From Nocardia harenae NBRC 108248 (lineage in GTDB: Bacteria > Actinomycetota > Actinomycetes > Mycobacteriales > Mycobacteriaceae): a stretch of 64,000 bases of DNA. Under the pieces are notes generated by a model, which did not search any database, was not told the DNA's origin, and saw only the letters and a program-made list of their open reading frames with translations. The DNA lies in the NCBI RefSeq assembly GCF_001612885.1, contig NZ_BDBH01000014.1, positions 62,001 through 126,000 of the forward strand, written 5' to 3'. The position numbers were made by a program, and so were the translations under genes. Positions 43,997 to 52,856 of this stretch are shown here, one piece after another (position 1 is the stretch's first letter; each line of letters starts with the position of its first letter).

Positions 43997-45565
43997 GTGA
44001 CCTCCGTTTCCCCTGCCGTGCCCACCTTCGCCGAGCTCGGCCTCCCCGCCGTGCTCGTGCAGGCGTTGCGGCGCGCGGGTTTCGACTCCCCGTTCCCGAT
44101 CCAGGCCGCCGCCATCCCGGATGTGCTGGCCGGCCGGGACGTGCTCGGCCGCGGGCCGACCGGCTCCGGCAAAACCCTCGCCTTCGGGCTGCCGATGCTG
44201 GTGCGGCTCAGCGGATCTCCCGCCAAGCCCGGCCGCCCGCGCGGCCTCGTCCTCGCCCCCACCCGGGAGCTGGCCGCGCAGATCGAGCGTTCGCTGGAGG
44301 AGCCCGCGCGCGCCCTCGGGCTGCGGGTCGCCTCCGTGGTCGGCGGCGCGCCGATCGGGCGGCAGTCCGCCCGGCTCGCCCGCGGCGTCGACCTGCTGGT
44401 CGCCACCCCCGGCCGGCTCGCCGACCTGATCAACCAGGGCGCTGCCAGCCTCGCCGACGTCGCCGTGACCACCCTGGACGAGGCCGACCACATGGCCGAC
44501 CTCGGCTTCCTGCCGCAGGTCACCAAGCTGCTGGACAAGACCCCGAAGGACGGGCAGCGGCTGCTCTTCTCCGCCACGCTCGACCGCGGCGTGGACAAGC
44601 TGGTGCAGCGCTACCTGACCGACCCGGTCACGCACTCCACCGCGCCCGCCGAGGCCGCCGTCTCCACCATGTCGCACCACCTGCTGGTCACCAGCAAGGC
44701 GGACAAGCGGCAGGTGCTCGCCGAGATCGCCGCCCGCGAGGGGCTCACCATCCTCTTCGTGCGCACCAAGCACGGCGCCGACCGGCTGGCCAAGCAGCTG
44801 CGCGCCTCCGGCGTGGCCGCCGGTGCGCTGCACGGTGGCAAGGCACAGAACAACCGGGTCCGCACGCTGGCCGCCTTCGCCGACGGGTCGGTCCCGGTGC
44901 TGGTCACCACCGATCTGGCGGCCCGCGGCATCCACGTGGACGGCATCTCGCTCGTCGTGCACGCCGACCCGCCCATCGAGCACAAGGCGTACCTGCACCG
45001 CGCCGGGCGCACCGCGCGCGCCGGTGAGGTGGGCGTCGTCGTCACGATCGCCATGGAGGAGGAGCGCTCCGACACGCTCGCCATGACCCGCAAGGCCGGG
45101 CTCGACCTGAAGCCGGTTCCGGTGCGGCCGGGCGACGCGACGCTGGTCCGGATCACCGATGCCCGCACCCCGAGCGGCATTCCGCTGCCGACGCCGGGAG
45201 CGCCCGCGCAGCAGCAGGTCTCGGCCGAGCCCGCGAAGGCGCCGCGGCGGCGCAATCGCGGTGCCGGCAGTGGCGGCGCCCGGCAGGGTGCGGCCGCGGG
45301 CGGCCAGCGTTCCGGCGCACCCCGCCGCGAGCGGGCCGCCGGTGGCGAGCAGGCCGCCGGGCCGAGCACGGGCGGTGCCAGGCAGGGCAGGCGCCCCGCC
45401 GCGCAGGCCGAGTCCGGCGCCCGTTCCGGCGGCAGCCGGTCCGCGGGCGCCCGCACGCACGCCGGTGGCTCGCGCGGCGGCGACGCCCGCTCGACTCCGC
45501 GCGCGGCGGACCACGGCGCCCCCCGCGGCCGCCGCCGCGCCAGCCGGAGCGTCGGCGCACCGTAG
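43997..45565 (+). CDS. DEAD-box RNA helicase with low-complexity C-terminus
   Basis: A 522-residue helicase: Q-motif FDSPFPIQAAAIPDVL, GPTGSGKT, APTRELAAQ, VATPGRLADL, the DEAD box as TLDEADHMADLG, SATLDRGVDKL, and the C-terminal VTTDLAARGIHV and HRAGRTARAGE. From about residue 400 the chain is Arg/Gly/Ala-rich (RRRNRGAGSGGARQG), a likely RNA-binding tail. GTG 43997 has GAAAGG 6 bases upstream; the much longer open frame upstream is a shadow of the M56 gene. Likely roles are ribosome assembly or RNA decay. Confidence 0.9.
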   Translation: MTSVSPAVPTFAELGLPAVLVQALRRAGFDSPFPIQAAAIPDVLAGRDVLGRGPTGSGKTLAFGLPMLVRLSGSPAKPGRPRGLVLAPTRELAAQIERSLEEPARALGLRVASVVGGAPIGRQSARLARGVDLLVATPGRLADLINQGAASLADVAVTTLDEADHMADLGFLPQVTKLLDKTPKDGQRLLFSATLDRGVDKLVQRYLTDPVTHSTAPAEAAVSTMSHHLLVTSKADKRQVLAEIAAREGLTILFVRTKHGADRLAKQLRASGVAAGALHGGKAQNNRVRTLAAFADGSVPVLVTTDLAARGIHVDGISLVVHADPPIEHKAYLHRAGRTARAGEVGVVVTIAMEEERSDTLAMTRKAGLDLKPVPVRPGDATLVRITDARTPSGIPLPTPGAPAQQQVSAEPAKAPRRRNRGAGSGGARQGAAAGGQRSGAPRRERAAGGEQAAGPSTGGARQGRRPAAQAESGARSGGSRSAGARTHAGGSRGGDARSTPRAADHGAPRGRRRASRSVGAP

Positions 45566-45582
45566 GCGCACAGCCAGGGGCA

Positions 45583-45770
45583 CGCGTCCAGCGCGCGGGA
45601 CCCGCGTCCAGCGCGCGGGACCCGCGTCCGGCGTCCGGCTCCCGCGTCCGGTGCCCGGCGCCCGCGTCCGGTGCCCGGCGCCCGCGTTCGGCTCCCGCGT
45701 CCAGCGTCCGGCGCCCGCGTTCGGCGCCCGGCGCCCGGCGTCCGGCGCCAGCGTTCGGCGTCCGCGTGGC
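45583..45770. repeat. Intergenic minisatellite, ~20-bp unit
   Basis: The interval 45566-45901 between helicase and DMT transporter has no gene. Eight to ten units of consensus CGCGTCCGGYGCCCGGCGCC start at 45583: identical units 1 and 2 (45583-45622), unit 3, identical units 4 and 5 (45643-45682), a 13-base partial unit 6, then 20-base units 7 and 8 and decayed copies to about 45770. Open frames across it on both strands are a by-product of GC content. Confidence 0.88.
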
Positions 45771-45901
45771 ACGCGCGTGCGCGCCGCACGCCCGCTGAGC
45801 GACACGCCCGGACCCTTCCGACACGCCGGAAAGGTCCGGGCACCGCGGCGGTTCTCCGCACACCCGCGCGACCGACCGCAATCACCGGGCAAACTGAGCG
45901 G

Positions 45902-46765
45902 ATGACCGGACATCCGGCGGCCGCCGTCGCCTGCGCCCTCCTCGCCGCCCTGCTGTTCGCGGTGGCGGCGGTGACGCAGCAGCGCACGGCCGCCGCCGTC
46001 CCGGCGGGCCGGCCGCTGGTCTCCAGCCTGCTGCGCAACCCGCGCTGGCTGGCCGCCACCTTCGGCGACGCGGGCGGCTACGCCCTCCAGGTCGTCGCGC
46101 TCACCCTCGGCGCCGTGCTCCTGGTGCAGCCGATCCTGGTGAGCGCCCTGATCTTCGCGCTCCCCCTGGCCGCCCGGCTTGACCGCCGCCGGATCGACAC
46201 CGGATCGATGGTCGCGGCCGCCGCGCTCACCATCGCACTGGCCGGCTTCCTGATCATCGGCAAGCCGACCGACGCCGACGACATCGCCCCGACCAGGCAC
46301 TGGGTGCTCCCCAGCATCGTCCTGCTGGCGCTCATCGCGCTCGCCGTGCTCTCCGCGCTGGCCGCCGACACCACCCCCGCGGCCCGCGCGCTGCTGCTCG
46401 GCACCGCCGCGGGCTCGCTCTACGGCTTCGCCGTCGCACTCACCGATTCGACCATGGCCGGGCTGCGCCACGGCATCCCGCACCTGCTCACGAGCTGGCA
46501 GCTCTACGCCCTGATCGCCGCCGGGCTGGTCGGCGTCTACCTGCAGCAGCGCGCCTTCCAGGCGGGACCGCTCGCGGCGTCGCTGCCCGCCCTCACCATT
46601 GCCGAACCGCTGGTCGCGGTGGTTTTCAGCCTCACCGTGCTCGGCGAGCGGCTGCGCGCGGGGCCCGTCGCGCTCGGGGTGTGCGCGATCGCGGTCGTCG
46701 TCATGCTGGTGACCACGCTCATTCTCTCCCGCTCGCAGGCGCAGGCCGTCCCGGACCCGGCCTGA
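45902..46765 (+). CDS. DMT-superfamily (EamA-like) membrane transporter
   Basis: A 287-residue membrane protein with nine to ten hydrophobic segments in two related halves. Segments such as YALQVVALTLGAVLLVQPILVSALIF and LPALTIAEPLVAVVFSLTVLGERL fit the DMT family of actinobacteria. ATG 45902 begins right after the last GC-rich intergenic bases. The substrate is unknown; in-frame extensions upstream cross the minisatellite and are rejected. Confidence 0.8.
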   Translation: MTGHPAAAVACALLAALLFAVAAVTQQRTAAAVPAGRPLVSSLLRNPRWLAATFGDAGGYALQVVALTLGAVLLVQPILVSALIFALPLAARLDRRRIDTGSMVAAAALTIALAGFLIIGKPTDADDIAPTRHWVLPSIVLLALIALAVLSALAADTTPAARALLLGTAAGSLYGFAVALTDSTMAGLRHGIPHLLTSWQLYALIAAGLVGVYLQQRAFQAGPLAASLPALTIAEPLVAVVFSLTVLGERLRAGPVALGVCAIAVVVMLVTTLILSRSQAQAVPDPA

Positions 46766-46784
46766 ACTCGGTAGCATCGGACGA

Positions 46785-48221
46785 GTGCAGTTCCTCCCCG
46801 GGCAGAAGCCGCCCTACGACCTGACCTACGACGACGTCTTCCTGGTCCCGAACCACACCGACGTGGCGTCCCGGTTCGACGTCGACCTCGCGACGGCCGA
46901 CGGCTCGGGCACCACCATCCCGCTCGTCGTGGCGAACATGACCGCGGTGGCCGGGCGCCGGATGGCCGAGACGGTCGCGCGCCGCGGCGGCATCGTGGTG
47001 CTGCCGCAGGATCTGCCGCTCACCGCGGCCGCCGACACCATCGCCTTCGTCAAGAGCCGCTCGCTCACCGCCGACACCCCGGTCAGCCTCGACCCCGACC
47101 ACTCGGTCTCCGAGGCGATCGCGCTCATCCACAAGCGCGCGCACGGCGCCGTCGTGGTGGTGGACGGCGGCCGCCCGGTCGGCGTCGTCACCGAGGCGGC
47201 CTGCGCCGACGTCGACCGCTTCGCCCGGCTGCGCGAGGTCGCCGCCACCGATTTCGTGCAGGCCCCGGTCGAGACCTCGCCGCGCGCCGTCTTCGACGCG
47301 CTGGAGGCCGCGCACGCCGAGCTCGCCGTGCTCACCGCGCCGGACGGCACGCTCGCGGGCATCCTGACCCGCACCGGCGCGGTCAGGGCCGGGATCTACC
47401 AGCCCGCGGTGGACGCCCGCGGCGCGCTCCGGGTAGCCGCCGCCGTCGGCATCAACGGCGACGTCGCGGCCAAGGCAAAAGCGCTGGTCGACGCCGGCGC
47501 CGACCTGCTGGTCATCGACACCGCGCACGGTCACCAGGCCAAGATGCTGGAGACCCTGCGCGCCGTCGCCGATCTCGGCCTCGGGGTGCCGCTGGTGGCG
47601 GGCAATGTGGTCTCCGCCGAGGGGACCAGGGATCTGGCCGCGGCCGGCGCCGACATCGTCAAGGTCGGGGTCGGCCCCGGCGCCATGTGCACCACCCGGA
47701 TGATGACCGGCGTCGGCCGCCCGCAGTTCTCCGCGGTGGCCGAGTGCGCCGCCGCCGCACGGGAGGCGGGCGTGCACGTGTGGGCCGACGGCGGCGTGCG
47801 GCACCCGCGCGACGTCGCGCTGGCGCTGGCCGCGGGCGCCGCCAACGTGATGATCGGCTCCTGGTTCGCCGGCACCTACGAATCCCCCGGCGACCTGCGG
47901 GTCGACCGCGACGGCAATGCCTACAAGGAGAGCTTCGGCATGGCCTCCAAGCGCGCCGTCGCCGCCCGCACCGCCGCGGACAGCGCCTTCGACCGGGCCC
48001 GCAAGGGGCTCTTCGAGGAGGGCATCTCCAGCTCCCGGATGCGGCTCGACCCCGAGCGCCCCGGCGTCGAGGACCTGATCGACCACATCTGCTCCGGCGT
48101 GCGCAGCGCCTGTACCTACGCGGGCGCCCGCTCGCTCGCCGAGTTGCACGAGCGCGCGGTGCTCGGCGTGCAGTCGGCGGCCGGTTTCGCGGAGGGCCGC
48201 CCGCTGCCGAGCGGCTGGTGA
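46785..48221 (+). CDS. guaB1: GMP reductase GuaB1 (IMPDH-like with CBS domains)
   Basis: A 478-residue TIM-barrel protein with two CBS domains inserted near residues 95-205. The substrate-loop cysteine lies in GVGPGAMCTTRMMTGVGRPQ, with DTAHGHQAKMLETL and ADGGVRHPRDVALAL. Mycobacterial GuaB1 with this layout reduces GMP to IMP with NADPH, regulated through the CBS domains; the name IMPDH-like is older usage. GTG 46785 lies 8 bases after TAGCAT, which may be the -10 of a leaderless transcript. The neighbourhood with two CNNM/CBS genes is conserved in mycobacteria. Confidence 0.9.
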   Translation: MQFLPGQKPPYDLTYDDVFLVPNHTDVASRFDVDLATADGSGTTIPLVVANMTAVAGRRMAETVARRGGIVVLPQDLPLTAAADTIAFVKSRSLTADTPVSLDPDHSVSEAIALIHKRAHGAVVVVDGGRPVGVVTEAACADVDRFARLREVAATDFVQAPVETSPRAVFDALEAAHAELAVLTAPDGTLAGILTRTGAVRAGIYQPAVDARGALRVAAAVGINGDVAAKAKALVDAGADLLVIDTAHGHQAKMLETLRAVADLGLGVPLVAGNVVSAEGTRDLAAAGADIVKVGVGPGAMCTTRMMTGVGRPQFSAVAECAAAAREAGVHVWADGGVRHPRDVALALAAGAANVMIGSWFAGTYESPGDLRVDRDGNAYKESFGMASKRAVAARTAADSAFDRARKGLFEEGISSSRMRLDPERPGVEDLIDHICSGVRSACTYAGARSLAELHERAVLGVQSAAGFAEGRPLPSGW

Positions 48222-48383
48222 CACGGCCGGGGGCGGCGCCGGACGCGAGGTCGCGCGCCCGGTAACATGGCCCGCGTCGGCCACGCTCTGTCCGGCGCCG
48301 ATGCCAACCCCGGCCGTTTCCGGCGACGCGGCCGGAGCGCCGGTTCGCCGAAGAACGCGCCACCCGCTCCCGAAAGGATCCGC

Positions 48384-48482
48384 TTGTCACCCGCGTCCGA
48401 GGGCGCCACTCAGGAGGGCTCCTCTACCGAGCCGGGTGATATCCCCGGCTTCCCGTTCGCCCCCGCCCCCGGGCGGTGGTGA
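48384..48482 (+). CDS. Candidate 32-residue leader ORF coupled to the CNNM/CBS gene
   Basis: TTG at 48384 has AAAGGA five bases upstream. The frame (LSPASEGATQEGSS, ending PGFPFAPAPGRW) stops with TGA at 48480-48482, which overlaps GTG 48479 of the next gene as GTGA. The peptide is Pro/Ser-rich and unrecognised. Good initiation signals and the overlap suggest a translated leader, but it could be fortuitous. Confidence 0.4.
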   Translation: MSPASEGATQEGSSTEPGDIPGFPFAPAPGRW

Positions 48483-49861
48483 CCGTGCCCGGCATTCTGC
48501 TCACCGTGCTCAGCCTGCTCGGCTTCGTCGCGCTGACCGCGGGCACCGCGCTCTTCGTCGCCGCCGAGTTCTCGCTCACCGCGCTGGAGCGCAGCACCGT
48601 CGAGGCGCACGCGCGCACCGGCGACCGCCGCTCCCGGATGGTGCGCAACGCGCACCGCACGCTGTCCTTCCAGCTCTCCGGCGCCCAGCTCGGCATCACC
48701 ATCACCACGCTGATCACCGGCTACATCGCCGAGCCTGTGCTGGCCCGGCTGCTGCACCCGCTCTTCACCGCGGTCGGCGCCTCCGAGGCCGCCGCGGCAG
48801 GCATCGCGCTCGCGCTCGCCCTCGTCCTGGCCACCTCGCTCTCCATGATCTACGGCGAGCTGGTGCCGAAGAACATCGCCATCGCGGTGCCGCTCGCCGC
48901 CGCCCGCGCCACCGCGGGGCCGATGATCGCGTTCTCGGTGGTCTTCTCCTGGATGATCCACTTCTTGAACAACACCGCCAACCTGGTGGTGCGGCGCTTC
49001 GGCATCGAACCCGCCGAGGAGCTGCGCTCGGCCCGCTCCCCCGAGGAGCTCGGCTCGCTGGTGCGCACCTCCGCGCTGCGCGGCGCGCTGGACCAGCGCA
49101 CCGCCCAGATCATCGAGCGCTCACTGCGTTTCGGCAGCCGTAGCGCCGAGGATCTGATGACGCCGCGGGTCAAGGTGGAGTCGCTTGACCGCGACGACAC
49201 CATCGCCGACCTGCTCACCGCCGCCGCCCGCACCGGCTACTCGCGCTTCCCCATCGTCGACGGCGACCTGGACAACACCATCGGCGTGGTGCACGTCAAG
49301 CAGGCGTTCAGCCACCCCGCCGCGACCAGGCACACGGTGCAGCTGCGGCTGCTGGCCCGCCCGGTGCCGGTGGTGCCGGACAGCCTGGACGGCGACGAGG
49401 TGCTGGACCGGGTGCGCGCGCACGGCATGCAGGTGGCGCTGGTCGAGGACGAGTACGGCGGCACCGCGGGCATCGTCACCATGGAGGACCTGATCGAGGA
49501 GATCCTCGGCGACGTCCGAGACGAGCACGACGAGGAGGAGCGCGAGATCCGCAAGGTCGACGACGGCTGGGACTGCTCCGGGCTGCTCCGGATCGACGAG
49601 ATCTTCCACGCCACCGGCTACCAGGCCCCCGACGGCGAGTACGAGACCATCGGCGGCCTGGTCCTCGCGGTGCTGGGCCGGATTCCGGCCGCGGGCGACC
49701 GGGTGGTGCTGCCGCCCCCGCCGCACGGCTTCGGCTCGGACGGTCACGACGGCGGCTGGATCGCCAGGGTGGAGCGGATGGACGGCAGGCGCATCGACCG
49801 GATCCGGCTGCTGCCGGTGCCTGCGGACGAACTGGTGACCGGGGAGCGCGACCATGGGTGA
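48479..49861 (+). CDS. CNNM/CBS-domain membrane protein (hemolysin-family, Rv1842c-like)
   Basis: A 460-residue protein with a DUF21/CNNM membrane domain (four segments; FVAAEFSLTALERSTVEA, GAQLGITITTLITGYIAEP, IYGELVPKNIAIA), a CBS pair (DLMTPRVKVESL, FPIVDGDLDNTIGVVHVK, ALVEDEYGGTAGIVTMEDLIEEI) and a C-terminal CorC_HlyC domain. Such proteins are linked to Mg2+ and other divalent-cation handling; the hemolysin name is historical. GTG 48476 or 48479 are both possible; the latter overlaps a small upstream ORF. The next gene overlaps by 8 bases. Confidence 0.87.
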   Translation: MTVPGILLTVLSLLGFVALTAGTALFVAAEFSLTALERSTVEAHARTGDRRSRMVRNAHRTLSFQLSGAQLGITITTLITGYIAEPVLARLLHPLFTAVGASEAAAAGIALALALVLATSLSMIYGELVPKNIAIAVPLAAARATAGPMIAFSVVFSWMIHFLNNTANLVVRRFGIEPAEELRSARSPEELGSLVRTSALRGALDQRTAQIIERSLRFGSRSAEDLMTPRVKVESLDRDDTIADLLTAAARTGYSRFPIVDGDLDNTIGVVHVKQAFSHPAATRHTVQLRLLARPVPVVPDSLDGDEVLDRVRAHGMQVALVEDEYGGTAGIVTMEDLIEEILGDVRDEHDEEEREIRKVDDGWDCSGLLRIDEIFHATGYQAPDGEYETIGGLVLAVLGRIPAAGDRVVLPPPPHGFGSDGHDGGWIARVERMDGRRIDRIRLLPVPADELVTGERDHG

Positions 49862-50918
49862 TCTCTTCGGCGTCGCGCTCACCGTGGTGCTGCTGGCAGG
49901 CAACGCCTTCTTCGTCGGTGCGGAGTTCGCGCTCATCTCGGCCCGCCGGGACCGGCTGGAGGCGCTCGCCGCGCAGGGAAAGCGCAACGCGGACACCGTG
50001 ATCCGGGCCGCCGCGAACCTCTCCATCATGCTCGCCGCCGCCCAGCTCGGCATCACCATCTGCTCCATCCTGCTCGGCCGGGTCGGCGAGCCCGCGGTGG
50101 CGCACCTGCTGGAGCGGCCGTTCGAGCTGGCCGGGCTGCCCGAGGGGCTGCTGCACCCGGTCGCGTTCGCGCTCGCGCTCGCCATCGTGGTGGTGCTGCA
50201 CATCCTGTTCGGCGAGATGATCCCGAAGAACATCGCGCTGGCCGGGCCGGAGCGGGTCGCGCTGCTGCTGGTCCCCGCACACCTGGTGTGGCTGCGGATC
50301 GCCAAGCCGCTCATCGCCTTCTACAACCTGTGCGCCAACCTCTCGCTGCGGCTGCTGCGGGTGGAGCCCAAGGACGAGCTGGAGGGCACCGTCTCCAGCG
50401 AGGAGCTCGCCGAGATGATCGGCGAGTCCCGCTCCGAGGGGCTGCTCGACGAGGACGAGCACCGCCGCCTCACCCAGGCGCTCGGCAACTCCGAGCGGAT
50501 CGTCCGCGAGGTCATGGTGCCGCTCGCCGACACCCGCACCGTTCCGCTGCGCGGCGACGGCACCACGCTCGGCGATATCGAGTCCGCGGTCGCCGAGACC
50601 GGGTTCTCGCGCTACCCGGTGCGCGCCCGCGAGGGTTCACTGATGGGGTACCTGCACATCAAGGACGTGCTGGACAAGGTGGTGGACCAGCGGGCGGGGC
50701 CGGAGACGGCGATTCCGCGCACCGATATCCGCCCACTGCCCACGGTGAGCGCCGGGACCACGCTGTTCGAGGCGCTGGCGCGGTTGCGGCGGACCAACAG
50801 CCACCTCGGGCGGGTGGTGGACAGCAGGGGGACCACGGTCGGGATCGTGGCGCTGGAGGATCTGGTGGAGGAGTTCGTCGGGACGGTGCGGGATACGACG
50901 CACCGCGTGGCGGAATGA
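49854..50918 (+). CDS. CNNM/CBS-domain membrane protein (Rv1841c-like)
   Basis: A 354-residue second member: FFVGAEFALISARRDRLEALA, AAQLGITICSILLGRVGEP, LFGEMIPKNIALAGPER, then CBS domains (VREVMVPLADTRTVPL, FSRYPVRA, GRVVDSRGTTVGIVALEDLVEEFVG). It lacks the C-terminal CorC_HlyC domain of its partner, so the two probably work as a heteromer (inference). It overlaps the upstream gene by 8 bases and the next gene by ATGA. Confidence 0.88.
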   Translation: MGDLFGVALTVVLLAGNAFFVGAEFALISARRDRLEALAAQGKRNADTVIRAAANLSIMLAAAQLGITICSILLGRVGEPAVAHLLERPFELAGLPEGLLHPVAFALALAIVVVLHILFGEMIPKNIALAGPERVALLLVPAHLVWLRIAKPLIAFYNLCANLSLRLLRVEPKDELEGTVSSEELAEMIGESRSEGLLDEDEHRRLTQALGNSERIVREVMVPLADTRTVPLRGDGTTLGDIESAVAETGFSRYPVRAREGSLMGYLHIKDVLDKVVDQRAGPETAIPRTDIRPLPTVSAGTTLFEALARLRRTNSHLGRVVDSRGTTVGIVALEDLVEEFVGTVRDTTHRVAE

Positions 50919-51952
50919 GTTCCGCTCGCTCTTCGGCGGCGGCGCGCGAGGCCGGTCAGCGCGTCGCGGCCGCGATGCGCGATCCCCTCGGCGCGGAGCA
51001 GCAGGCCCGCCGAGGCGCCGGCGACGAAGATCTCGGTACGCCGCCGCTTCCCCGCGCCGCGTGGCTCGAACTCGCCGCCGCGCACCGCGACCGGATCGAG
51101 GCCCTGGTCGGCCCCTACCTGCGCCGCCGCGCCGCCGGGGAGAAGCACCCGGTGCTCGACTTCCTCTTCACCTACTACGGCCACAAACCCGGCCGGCTCC
51201 GCCGCTGGCACCCCGGCTTCGGGGTATCACTGGCCGATTCCCCCGACTACGCCGCAGTCCGCGGCTACCACCAACCCGCGCCCGGCACCCACACCGCCGA
51301 CCCCGCCTTCCTGGCCCGCCGCCTCGACACCGTCCGCTTCGTCGCCGACCTGCTCCGCGCCACCGCCGCCAGGCAACCGCGCCTCTCCTGCTTCGGCCTG
51401 CACGAATGGGCCATGGTCTACCGCACCGACGACCTCCGCCACGCCGCCCCCCTCCGTCTGGGACGCACCGGCACCGACCGGGTCGTCGAAACCCTCGATC
51501 TCCGCTGCACCCACTACGACGCCTACCGCTTCTTCACCCCCGACGCCGTCCCCCGCAACGAACTCCCCCTCACCCGCGCCGACCAGGTAGCCCGCGAACA
51601 ACCCGGCTGCCTGCACGCGGGCATGGACCTCTACAAGTGGGCCTTCAAACTCACCCCCCTCCTCCCCTCCCCCCTGGTCCTCGATGCCTTCGAACTGGCC
51701 TGCGCCGCTCGCGAACTCGACATGCGCGCCAGCCCCTACGACCTGTCCGCCTACGGCTACACCCCGGTCCCCATCGAAACGCCCTCCGGCCGGGCCGACT
51801 ACGTCCGCGCCCAGGCCGACCTCGCCCGCCGAGCCCTCCCCCTCCGCCAAGCCCTGCTCGAGCACTGCGAGCGTCTGCTCGAGGTCAGGCCGGAAACTCT
51901 GCACCGAAGAGCTGCTCCAGCTGCTCGAGCCCGGACCGCCCGTCCGCAGTGA
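50915..51952 (+). CDS. Uncharacterised conserved protein, C-terminus probably extended by stop loss
   Basis: A 345-residue soluble protein: FLFTYYGHKPGRLRRWHPGFGV, FGLHEWAMVYR, DLRCTHYDAYRFFTPDAVPRNEL, QPGCLHAGMDLYKWAFKLTPLLPS. Homologues in actinobacteria are often labelled 3-methyladenine DNA glycosylase, a name I cannot support from motifs. ATG 50915 overlaps the upstream stop (ATGA). The conserved part appears to end at LLEHCERLLE (about 51885). The last 23 or so residues are read from the antisense strand of the HEAT gene, suggesting the natural stop was lost. Confidence 0.65.
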   Translation: MSSARSSAAAREAGQRVAAAMRDPLGAEQQARRGAGDEDLGTPPLPRAAWLELAAAHRDRIEALVGPYLRRRAAGEKHPVLDFLFTYYGHKPGRLRRWHPGFGVSLADSPDYAAVRGYHQPAPGTHTADPAFLARRLDTVRFVADLLRATAARQPRLSCFGLHEWAMVYRTDDLRHAAPLRLGRTGTDRVVETLDLRCTHYDAYRFFTPDAVPRNELPLTRADQVAREQPGCLHAGMDLYKWAFKLTPLLPSPLVLDAFELACAARELDMRASPYDLSAYGYTPVPIETPSGRADYVRAQADLARRALPLRQALLEHCERLLEVRPETLHRRAAPAARARTARPQ

Positions 51953-52283
51953 GAGCGACCAGCATTTCCCGGGCCGTCTGCAGAATCGGCTGCTGCTCGA
52001 AGATCTGGAGCTCCCGGAGCCGGTAGGCCAGGTAATCCGCATCCCCGTCCTCGGCCCGCCGCCCGAGCTCCTCGAGCACGGCCGCGAGACCGGCCCGCCC
52101 GCCGAATCGGGCCAGCGACTCCGCTGCCTCCTGCTGCACAGCGGTGTCGCCGTCGCCGAGCAGCGCCGTCAGGGCGGCCAGCGCATCCTCGGCGGGGAGC
52201 AGCGCGCCGAGCGTCCGCGCCGCATCGCGGCGGACCGCCCAATCGGGCGAGTTCACGTCTTCGCGGGCTGAATCCGGCGTCAT
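51885..52283 (-). CDS. HEAT-repeat protein, small
   Basis: A 132-residue helical protein. Repeats such as DWAVRRDAARTLGALLPAEDALAALTALLG and GDTAVQQEAAESLARFGGRAGLAAVLEELG have HEAT periodicity. ATG 52283 is preceded by GGAGGAAG. It follows a frameshifted gene on the same strand, so it may be the intact last gene of a decaying operon. It overlaps the preceding plus-strand gene by 68 bases at the 3' ends. Short HEAT proteins sometimes serve as immunity or scaffold proteins; no role is assigned. Confidence 0.7.
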   Translation of the reverse strand: MTPDSAREDVNSPDWAVRRDAARTLGALLPAEDALAALTALLGDGDTAVQQEAAESLARFGGRAGLAAVLEELGRRAEDGDADYLAYRLRELQIFEQQPILQTAREMLVALTADGRSGLEQLEQLFGAEFPA

Positions 52284-52305
52284 CGTCTTCCTCCATCGCG
52301 GCGGG

Positions 52306-52640
52306 TCACGGTATCTCGTCGGGCCCGGCGGGGCGTGCTTCTTTGCTCTCGCGGACATAGATGCGGATGTTCGGTGCCTGATCGTGCACCATCTCGACGA
52401 CGTGCGGGGTCGGCACCCCGCCGCTATGTAAGGCGCGTTGTCCAGTTTCTCGCGAAGCGTCGCGCCGTAGCGCGGTCAGCTCGGTGTGCTGTTCACCGGT
52501 GCAGGCCGACAGCACCGCGCACTCGGCGAAGACCTCGACGCAGCGCTCCTGAGATCCTCGAGGTCCTCTGAGATTCCCGGTGCATCCTCCGCATCGAGTG
52601 CGGCGAATTCGGTGCCCAGCCGCCGCATGTCGATGGTCAC
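52306..52640 (-). pseudogene. Frameshifted small gene upstream of the HEAT gene
   Basis: GTG 52640 opens VTIDMRRLGTEFAALDAEDA, then EDLEDLR. One base later in register the frame continues as ERCVEVFAECAVLSACTGEQ down to IRIYVRESKEARPAGPDEIP with a stop at 52306-52308. Restoring one G near 52550 would give a single 111-residue protein of normal composition. The start overlaps the stop of another partial frame (GTGA at 52637-52640). Not recognised. It may be a real mutation or a sequence error. Confidence 0.45.
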
Positions 52641-52750
52641 CTCCAGCCCTCGAGGAGGTCGTCGTCATCGAAGGTGTCGGACGTGCCGCGGGAGACCTCG
52701 GGCAGTTCGGCGCGCTGATAGCCGCACTCCTCGACGACCAGAGTGTGCGG
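52637..52750 (-). pseudogene. 3' remnant of an unrecognised gene
   Basis: The last ~35 codons (HTLVVEECGYQRAELPEVSR, GTSDTFDDDDLLEGWR, stop) read like a real acidic protein end coupled to the frameshifted gene. Upstream the frame becomes low-quality Arg-rich sequence. Just before it, a plus-strand frame (WCLSPPEWHGNQLYGLLFGQ, 52755-52855) also looks protein-like. The 52641-52856 stretch therefore appears to be a junction of two broken genes. Confidence 0.3.
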
Positions 52751-52856
52751 TCTCCACCGACTGGTGCCTCTCCCCGCCGGAGTGGCACGGCAACCAGCTC
52801 TACGGTCTCCTGTTCGGACAACGCTTCCTGGTGCTGAACTGGGCTCGTGAGAAGCC

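Noticed and set aside
43055..45565. A fusion of the M56 region with the DEAD-box helicase
   Set aside because: The first 300 residues are a shadow of the M56 gene. GTG 43997 with GAAAGG is the natural helicase start.
45671..45901. In-frame extension of the DMT transporter through the minisatellite
   Set aside because: The sequence is pure tandem repeat (Arg/Pro/Ala), would add no signal peptide, and ATG 45902 starts right at the first membrane segment.
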